Assembly: GCF_001648895.1 (NCBI RefSeq)
Contig: NZ_LXUF01000011.1
Coordinates: forward strand, 1-64,000
DNA from: Methylovorus sp. MM2
GTDB lineage: Bacteria > Pseudomonadota > Gammaproteobacteria > Burkholderiales > Methylophilaceae
Direction of reading: 5' to 3'
DNA: 64,000 bases
In this document: positions 58,005 through 64,000 of the stretch, one piece after another
Layout: every line of letters begins with the position of its first letter
Position numbering within the stretch: position 1 is the stretch's first letter
Notes under the pieces: model-generated
Told to the model about the DNA's origin: nothing
Databases searched by the model: none
What the model saw: only the letters and a program-made list of their open reading frames with translations
Program-made: the position numbers and the translations under genes

Positions 58005-59305
58005 GACTGTGCCATCAATGCTTCAATATCCATAACAGATTTTGGCGCAGCGGCTGTAATCACTTCACAGCCTTGGCTCGTGACGACAGCATCATCTTCT
58101 ATGCGAATACCAATATTCCAGAAATGCTCGGGCACATTCGCTGCAGGGCGCACATAACAACCAGGCTCAACCGTCAGCACCATACCGGGCCGTAAATGAC
58201 GCCATTCTCCATGCTGTTTATACTCACCCACATCATGCACATCCAGCCCCAGCCAATGCCCTGTTCGGTGCATATAGAACTGACGATAATCGCCTGACTC
58301 AATTACGGCATCAACAGTGCCTTTACATAGGCCAAAATCTATAAAACCTCTAACCAAAGTGTGCAAAGCGGCTTCATGTGGTTCATTCCAGTGACATCCT
58401 GGCCGGACTTTTTCAATAGCAGCAAATTGCGCCGCCAGCACTAATTCATATAGGTCTTTTTGCGCGGCACTGAATTTTCCGCTCACAGGGAACGTACGGG
58501 TAATATCCGAAGCATATCCATGCAACTCACACCCTGCATCAATCAATAGAAGATCACCATCTTTCAGCACGGCATCATTGGCAATATAGTGCAACACGCA
58601 AGCATTAGAACCGCCTGCGACGATACTTGTGTAGGCTGGCGCACGACTGCCGTGCCGATAGAACTCATGCAGCAACTCTGCCTCGACTTCATACTCCATC
58701 ATTCCGGGGCGAGTCACTTGCATCGCACGCTGATGTGCGCTGGCTGAGATTTCTGCAGCAGCACGCATAGCGCATAACTCATACTCCGTCTTGAATAAGC
58801 GCATTTCATCCAGCAACACACGAATATCAATCGTTTTATGCGGTGCGGTAATGCCACTTCGCGATTGGCTACGTACATCGTTTAACCAGCCTGCCACCCG
58901 TTGATCTAATGAGGTATCTGCACCTAGGCTATGAAACAACTGTGTCTGGTTTCCTAAAAACTTGGGCGCAAGCTCATCCAAACGAGAGATCGGATAGGTT
59001 TCATCGAAACCAAAAGTTGATAATGCCGTTTCAGGCCCGTAGCGAAAACCATCCCATATCTCACGTTCGATATCTTTATCTCGACAAAACAAGATACTTT
59101 TGGGATGCTTACCCGCGATCAATATGACAAACGCCTCAGGCTCCTGAAAACCTGTCAGATAGTAAAAGTAACTATCAAATCGATAGGGATAATGGCTATC
59201 GCGGTTGCGTGTCACTTCCGGTGCATTCGCGATGAATGCGACACCTTCTTCCATCTGTTCAATCAGCTGTTGTCTTCTTGCGCGAAACTGTTCCACTTCA
59301 AACAT
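58001..59305 (-). CDS. pepP: Xaa-Pro aminopeptidase (aminopeptidase P)
   Basis: Removes the N-terminal residue before proline. Its 434 residues have an AMP_N domain (about 1-130) and a pita-bread catalytic domain with metal ligands in IDAGCELHGYASDITRTF, HRTGHWLGLDVHDVGEY, TVEPGCYV and IRIEDDAVV. It overlaps ubiH by 4 nt and is 42 nt after murU. Confidence 0.96.
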   Translation of the reverse strand: MFEVEQFRARRQQLIEQMEEGVAFIANAPEVTRNRDSHYPYRFDSYFYYLTGFQEPEAFVILIAGKHPKSILFCRDKDIEREIWDGFRYGPETALSTFGFDETYPISRLDELAPKFLGNQTQLFHSLGADTSLDQRVAGWLNDVRSQSRSGITAPHKTIDIRVLLDEMRLFKTEYELCAMRAAAEISASAHQRAMQVTRPGMMEYEVEAELLHEFYRHGSRAPAYTSIVAGGSNACVLHYIANDAVLKDGDLLLIDAGCELHGYASDITRTFPVSGKFSAAQKDLYELVLAAQFAAIEKVRPGCHWNEPHEAALHTLVRGFIDFGLCKGTVDAVIESGDYRQFYMHRTGHWLGLDVHDVGEYKQHGEWRHLRPGMVLTVEPGCYVRPAANVPEHFWNIGIRIEDDAVVTSQGCEVITAAAPKSVMDIEALMAQS

Positions 59306-59347
59306 AGATAGCGTTTATTCCCTAGTTTGATAAATTAGTCTGATACA

Positions 59348-60025
59348 TTATTTTGATGCATTTAATTGCCTATCCAGCTCGAAAAGACGCTGTGGGGTAC
59401 CGATATCATGCCAGATACCTTGATAATGTGTGCCACTCATCAAATTCTGGCTAATAGCATCTTTAAGCAACGGTGCCAGCTTTGCTGGTTCACCAACGCC
59501 CACTTTAGCAAAAAGCTGGGGATGGTATACCCCGATACCTGAAAAAGTCAGCATGTGTTGGCCACTTAGGGAAAGTAACCCGTCATTAAAAGCAAAATCA
59601 CCGTTTGGATGCTGAGGTGGATTATCCACTAAAACCAAATGGCCAAGATGGTCTCCGGTTATTCCGTTACTTAAGACTGAAAAATCATAATCCGTGAATA
59701 CATCACCGTTCACAACGACAAAAGGTTCGTTTCCTAACAACGGCAATGCTTTTGCGATACCACCAGCGGTTTCAAGCGCAATCAATTCTGCGGAGTATTG
59801 AATAGACACGCCCCAAGCATTGCCGTTCCCCAGATAAGCCTCGATCAACGTGCCTTTGTAAGCATGATTAATCACAAGCTCGGTAAATCCGGCATTTGCC
59901 AGTCGCTCAATATGCCATACGATCAGGGGCTTGCCACCCACCTCAAGCAGGGGCTTGGGTTTATGGTCAGTCAGGGGTCGCATACGCTCCCCGCGACCAG
60001 CTGCAAGTATCATGGCTTTCATCAA
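59348..60025 (-). CDS. murU: N-acetylmuramate alpha-1-phosphate uridylyltransferase MurU
   Basis: Makes UDP-MurNAc from MurNAc 1-phosphate in the peptidoglycan recycling pathway that bypasses the fosfomycin target MurA. It has 225 residues with the nucleotidyltransferase signature AAGRGERMRPLTDHKPKPL at 7-25 and VVNGDVFTDYD near 105. It overlaps amgK by 4 nt; that pair is diagnostic. Without the partner it could be read as a mannose-1-phosphate guanylyltransferase. Confidence 0.93.
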   Translation of the reverse strand: MMKAMILAAGRGERMRPLTDHKPKPLLEVGGKPLIVWHIERLANAGFTELVINHAYKGTLIEAYLGNGNAWGVSIQYSAELIALETAGGIAKALPLLGNEPFVVVNGDVFTDYDFSVLSNGITGDHLGHLVLVDNPPQHPNGDFAFNDGLLSLSGQHMLTFSGIGVYHPQLFAKVGVGEPAKLAPLLKDAISQNLMSGTHYQGIWHDIGTPQRLFELDRQLNASK

Positions 60026-61023
60026 AAAGTGTAGCCTGCCTGCTGCTGCTTATTCTCAAGCTGATCCAACAACCTGAGCAAAGGGATCAACTCCACATAG
60101 CGAGCGCATACCCGGCGCAGATAATCCATGACCAGCGGCATATCCTTCAAGTACCCACCTTTACCATCGCGATGATAAAGTCGTGCGAATATCCCTAAGA
60201 CCTTGATATGGCGTTGCGCACCCATCCATTCAAAATCGCGGTAAAAATCAGCAAAATCCTCCTGTATTGGCAACCCTGCAGCTTTTGCTGATTGCCAATA
60301 GCGGATGGTCCAATCCAGCACTTGATCTTCATCCCAAACGATATAGGCATCTTTCAACAATGAAACCAGATCATAGGTAATCGGCCCATAGACAGCATCC
60401 TGAAAGTCAAGAATGCCGGGGTTGTCGTCACAAACCATCAGGTTGCGCGAGTGATAATCGCGATGCACATAGACTTTTCCCTGCGACAAAATATTGCGAC
60501 TCAGTAATGCAAACGTCTTATCCAACACCGACCGCTGAGCATCGGTCAAATCAGCCCCCAGATGCTTGGCAATATACCAATCAGGAAGCAGCATCATTTC
60601 ACGATGCAACAACGCCTCATCATATAACGGGAAAACACCTTGTCGGCTGGCAAGCTGTAGCTTGACCAATGCATTGCTCGCATCACTATAGAGGTCTGCA
60701 GCTGTATTCTCGTTAAGCGCACTTAAATAGGTTGTATCGCCCAAATCACTTAACAGCAAGAAACCTTGATCCAAATCCTGCTCAATCACACGAGGAACAT
60801 TCAACCCTGCTTTTAGCAGTACCTCTGCAACTTGCACAAAAGGCGCGCAATTCTCCTGAGGTGGAGGCGCATCCATCGCAATCATTGTCTGACCATCTAA
60901 CCCAATACGGAAATAACGACGAAAACTCGCATCCGCCGAAGCCGGCACGATATCGTATTCATGGCTATCGAATATATTTCCCAACCAGACATTAAGCTCT
61001 TGTAACCGCGTCACGATTTGCAC
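60022..61023 (-). CDS. amgK: Anomeric MurNAc/GlcNAc kinase AmgK
   Basis: Phosphorylates MurNAc at the anomeric position for MurU. It has 333 residues in an aminoglycoside-phosphotransferase fold; the catalytic loop VHRDYHSRNLMVCDDNPGI is at about 166-184 and ILDFQDAVYGPITYDLVSLL follows. It heads the minus-strand run and is divergent from lptD, the same neighbourhood as in Pseudomonas. Confidence 0.93.
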   Translation of the reverse strand: MQIVTRLQELNVWLGNIFDSHEYDIVPASADASFRRYFRIGLDGQTMIAMDAPPPQENCAPFVQVAEVLLKAGLNVPRVIEQDLDQGFLLLSDLGDTTYLSALNENTAADLYSDASNALVKLQLASRQGVFPLYDEALLHREMMLLPDWYIAKHLGADLTDAQRSVLDKTFALLSRNILSQGKVYVHRDYHSRNLMVCDDNPGILDFQDAVYGPITYDLVSLLKDAYIVWDEDQVLDWTIRYWQSAKAAGLPIQEDFADFYRDFEWMGAQRHIKVLGIFARLYHRDGKGGYLKDMPLVMDYLRRVCARYVELIPLLRLLDQLENKQQQAGYTF

Positions 61024-61209
61024 CTATTCAAAATACTTAAAAATAAATCCTGTATCAATTTGCAGTCATAAAATAAATCTTATTAAGATTCAAAGACAAA
61101 GCATAAAGCACCTGATTTTATGGATTGCTTAAATAGCGAATTTATGCGATTTTATCACCCATAAAAGAAACACGCGCCTACACTTTAAAAGTCTGTAAAA
61201 ATATTCATT

Positions 61210-63651
61210 GTGAAAATCCGTTTAATAAGTTTAAGCCTAGCATTCATCTCACTAGCTTACAGTTTGGCGCAGGCAGCAGAAGTCCCAGCTAAACCTCAGT
61301 CTTCGGAGAATATCGCCTCAACAAATTCATCTGATGAAGTTGTGATCGAAGGCGACAAGCTTCAAGTCCAACTGGATCGCAGATTCAAATCTATCGGCAA
61401 TGCAGCCTTGCACCGTGAAAAACAGGATATATACGGTGACAGCATCGAATATGATGTTCAGAATCAGGAATTATTTGTCATTGGCAACGCACGTCTTGAG
61501 TTTCAGGGGAGCACGATTACAGGCCCAGCATTAAGAATGAAGCTTGATGACAATACAGGCGAAATGAAAGATGCATCCTTCAAGATGAAAAGTCAGTTCA
61601 CCAATCTCCCGCAAATGGGCGTTGCCAAGGCAACCGATGCTTTAAACAAAGGCTATGTTGACCCGAATGATGCACTGGTAGGGGCAACACAACAGCTATC
61701 GAGCACGCAAGCACTGGATAATGATTCATACACGCCGAGTCTTGGCAGACAAACAGGTAACTCTCGTGGAAATGCAGAAGAGATTCTATTTGAGGGGCAA
61801 GATAGAAAGCACCTCAAGAACGCCCGTTATACAACATGCTCTGCCGACTCAGATGATTGGTACATCAAAGCCAAGGACTTAGAACTGGACGACTACACAA
61901 AAACAGGGACTGCAACCCATGCTCGGGTTGAATTCATGGGATTGCCCATCCTATATACACCATGGATCAACTTCTCTTTCGTTAATCAAAGAAAATCTGG
62001 CCTTTTAGCGCCAACTTGGGGAGCAACATCCCGAAGCGGTTTCGAAATATTGACACCGTTTTACTGGAATATCGCACCAGACATGGATGCAACATTTGCA
62101 ACACGTTATCTAAGTAAGCGTGGCCTACAATACCAAGCAGAGTTACGGTACATTGGTGAAACATATAGTGGAATTAATAACGTCGAATATCTTGAAAAAG
62201 ATATAAATACAGAAAGAGCACGTTATTACGCAAAACTGAAACACGACCAGAACTGGGGTAATGGCTGGACCGCTGGATACAATCTGGAAAAAGTATCCGA
62301 TGATAAATACTTCTCTGAAATGACAACCAGAATCACGGCAACCAGCCGAGTAAACTTACCCCAAGCTGGTTTTGTAAGTTATACAGGTGATGTATGGCAA
62401 TTCAATGCGTTAGTACAAAAATATCAACATTTACAGAATACCAGTTCCAGCGTGGTAACGAGTGCGCCTTATGAAAAGCTACCTCAACTGACATTATCAG
62501 GAAATGATGACTTTGGCCCATTCAATGCAAACCTATATACGCAATGGGTCAGCTTTGATAGAGATCAAAATAACCCGAAAGTAATTACTACCGACAATGG
62601 TGGCCTGCTCACGACAAGTGTGACTGGTAATCGCATGACCGCATATCCAAGCGTTAGCTTACCTATGGCGCAACCCTACGGCTATATCACTCCAAAAATT
62701 GGCGTGCATTACACCAGCTATGGGCTTGATAATCCCGAATATAATTTAAATGGCGTAAATGGTAGCTATCAACCTGATAACCGCACATTACCAATCATGA
62801 GCGTAGATAGTGGGCTGTTTTTTGATCGCAAAGTGCGTGTAGTGAAGAACTCTTACACACAAACGCTTGAGCCTAGGCTGTTTTATGTCTATATCCCCTA
62901 TAAAGACCAGTCGATGCTACCGGTATTTGATACCGCGCAATCAGATCTCAGCATGAACACCCTGTTCCTAGAAAACCAATTTACCGGCAATGACAGGGTC
63001 AATAATGCCAACCAATTGAGCCTAGCAGTGACAAGCCGCATGATTGACAGCAGAACGGGCGAACAACGTATGGCAGCGACTGTAGGGCAACGCTTCTATT
63101 TTGCCGACCAAAAGGTTGGCGTTCCCGGTGCAACTCTAAGAACAGGTGACTCATCAGACATTATTACAGCAGTGACAGCACGCTTACTTAACAAGTGGAA
63201 CATTGATGCTGCCTACCAATACAATACCGATACGGCAGAGACAATCAAATCGAACATTGGCGCACGATACAGCCCTGAGCTTGGCAAGGTATTCAACCTG
63301 AGTTATCGCTATACACAAACCCGCCTTGAGCAGATCAATGTATCTGGGCAGTGGCCTTTGGGTAGCGGATTCTATGGTCTTGGGCGGTGGAACTACTCGC
63401 TTAAAGAAGGTCAGCCAATTGAAGGTCTTGCAGGTTTGGAATATGATGCAGGTTGCTGGCAGGCACGCACCGTCATGCAACGCGTATCAACGGCGACTGC
63501 AAATGCCAACTATGCATTGTTTTTCCAGCTTGAACTAGGTGGTTTGGCTTCCATCGGCTCCAACCCCTTGACACTACTTAAACGCGGCATTCCCGGCTAC
63601 ACCAGTAGCGGATTAATTCCTGACAGTAATCAGCAACTATCTTACGAGTAA
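61210..63651 (+). CDS. lptD: LPS-assembly outer-membrane protein LptD
   Basis: The outer-membrane beta-barrel that inserts LPS with LptE. It has 813 residues and starts at GTG 61210 with a signal peptide ([17 protein letters not shown]). An OstA/LptA-like periplasmic jellyroll (about 45-250) is followed by a 26-strand barrel (about 260-800). Three cysteines (CSAD, GCWQ and one in the signal region) leave few partners for the usual disulfides. Divergent from amgK and followed by surA after 14 nt, the conserved lptD-surA order. Confidence 0.95.
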   Translation: MKIRLISLSLAFISLAYSLAQAAEVPAKPQSSENIASTNSSDEVVIEGDKLQVQLDRRFKSIGNAALHREKQDIYGDSIEYDVQNQELFVIGNARLEFQGSTITGPALRMKLDDNTGEMKDASFKMKSQFTNLPQMGVAKATDALNKGYVDPNDALVGATQQLSSTQALDNDSYTPSLGRQTGNSRGNAEEILFEGQDRKHLKNARYTTCSADSDDWYIKAKDLELDDYTKTGTATHARVEFMGLPILYTPWINFSFVNQRKSGLLAPTWGATSRSGFEILTPFYWNIAPDMDATFATRYLSKRGLQYQAELRYIGETYSGINNVEYLEKDINTERARYYAKLKHDQNWGNGWTAGYNLEKVSDDKYFSEMTTRITATSRVNLPQAGFVSYTGDVWQFNALVQKYQHLQNTSSSVVTSAPYEKLPQLTLSGNDDFGPFNANLYTQWVSFDRDQNNPKVITTDNGGLLTTSVTGNRMTAYPSVSLPMAQPYGYITPKIGVHYTSYGLDNPEYNLNGVNGSYQPDNRTLPIMSVDSGLFFDRKVRVVKNSYTQTLEPRLFYVYIPYKDQSMLPVFDTAQSDLSMNTLFLENQFTGNDRVNNANQLSLAVTSRMIDSRTGEQRMAATVGQRFYFADQKVGVPGATLRTGDSSDIITAVTARLLNKWNIDAAYQYNTDTAETIKSNIGARYSPELGKVFNLSYRYTQTRLEQINVSGQWPLGSGFYGLGRWNYSLKEGQPIEGLAGLEYDAGCWQARTVMQRVSTATANANYALFFQLELGGLASIGSNPLTLLKRGIPGYTSSGLIPDSNQQLSYE

Positions 63652-63665
63652 CAAGTCCTAGCGCT

Positions 63666-64000
63666 ATGCTTTCTAAATATTCTATTCCCCTATTTTTTTC
63701 ATTGCTCGGCTTGATGAGTTTTGCGCATGCGCAAGTGAACGATACGGCAAAGATCGACCGCATCGTGGCCGTCGTCGACCAAGCCGTCATCACTGAGAAT
63801 GAGCTCGCTGACCGTATTCGTGTTGTTAGTAACCAACTCGAAAAGCAAGGCACGCAGCTACCTCCGCATGCAATCCTTGAAAAACAGATACTCGAACGCT
63901 TAATCAACGACACCTTGCAATTGCAATATGCCGCGCAGACTGGATTGCGCGTGGATGATAACCAACTGGATAAAACCGTTGAGCGCATTGCCGAACAAAA
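63666..64000 (+). CDS. surA: Periplasmic chaperone/peptidyl-prolyl isomerase SurA, 5' part
   Basis: The first 111 codons lie in the window; the gene runs off the right edge. The signal peptide (SIPLFFSLLGLMSFAHA) is followed by KIDRIVAVVDQAVITENELADRI, the start of the SurA N-terminal domain, then ILEKQILERLINDTLQLQYA. SurA escorts outer-membrane proteins, including LptD, to the Bam complex. It lies 14 nt after lptD. Confidence 0.94.
   Translation, partial: MLSKYSIPLFFSLLGLMSFAHAQVNDTAKIDRIVAVVDQAVITENELADRIRVVSNQLEKQGTQLPPHAILEKQILERLINDTLQLQYAAQTGLRVDDNQLDKTVERIAEQ

Overview
The window reads as chromosomal DNA of a betaproteobacterium, most likely a methylotroph of the Methylophilaceae (Methylotenera/Methylophilus type). 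This is inference from moderate GC content, an MxaD-like protein beside a YVTN beta-propeller, a PEP-CTERM protein, a PyrR-PyrB-PyrC' operon, a RibBX-type riboflavin enzyme and a betaproteobacterial style rRNA leader. No marker gene in the window fixes the genus. Coding density is high, with many 4 to 8 nt overlaps. I see no insertion sequence, prophage, integron or CRISPR array. LAYOUT. 1-304: minus-strand stable-RNA promoter, initiator tRNA and a boxA-containing leader that runs off the left edge, probably toward 16S rRNA. 429-9.7 kb (minus strand): envelope block exbB-exbD, msbA-lpxK-(Trm112-like)-kdsB, then comEC and lolC-lolD. 9.8-10.7 kb: orphan PEP-CTERM protein with a sigma-54 promoter candidate. 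10.75-16.7 kb (plus): ribE-ribBX, then yqgE-ruvX-pyrR-pyrB-pyrC' and ynfA. 16.7-18.9 kb (minus): pilU and pilT. 19-26.8 kb: yggS-proC-yggT, rng-maf, Nudix-mnmA, a glutathione transferase and nadC. 26.8-32.1 kb: an orphan GspE-type ATPase and ilvI-ilvH-ilvC, followed by rppH. 32.9-36.8 kb: accessory-looking stretch with the YVTN propeller, MxaD-like protein, pilin PilA and an AT-rich membrane protein with C-terminal TPRs that may be the pilin glycosyltransferase. 36.8-40.9 kb (minus): a three-gene cAMP module. 41-45.7 kb: esterase, xseB-ispA-dxs and folE2. 45.7-50 kb (minus): periplasmic aspartic protease, MFS transporter, aroC, a class I amidotransferase and an RluE-like pseudouridine synthase. 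50-55 kb: icd, cspA, pilB-pilC. 55-61 kb (minus): amgK-murU-pepP-ubiH-(second UbiH-family hydroxylase)-dsbC. 61.2 kb to the end: lptD and the start of surA. HOW THE GENES WORK TOGETHER. Outer-membrane biogenesis is the main theme: KDO activation (kdsB), lipid A kinase and flippase (lpxK, msbA), lipoprotein sorting (lolCD), LPS insertion (lptD), the OMP chaperone (surA), DsbC-type folding and muropeptide recycling (amgK-murU). Type IV pili are scattered over four loci (pilTU, pilA, pilBC, comEC), which together with ComEC suggests twitching and DNA uptake; pilD is not in the window. The most interesting unit is the cAMP operon. It places a CHASE2 class III cyclase, a class II cyclic-nucleotide phosphodiesterase and a protein with two CNB-like domains (the first degenerate) fused to a rhodanese in one transcription unit: synthesis, removal and effector. 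A 22-bp palindrome with perfect CRP half-sites lies just upstream of the operon, in the divergent gap to the esterase gene. Other points of interest are the possible pilin-glycosylation pair, the MxaD/YVTN pair and the strong terminator only 15 nt before the msbA start.
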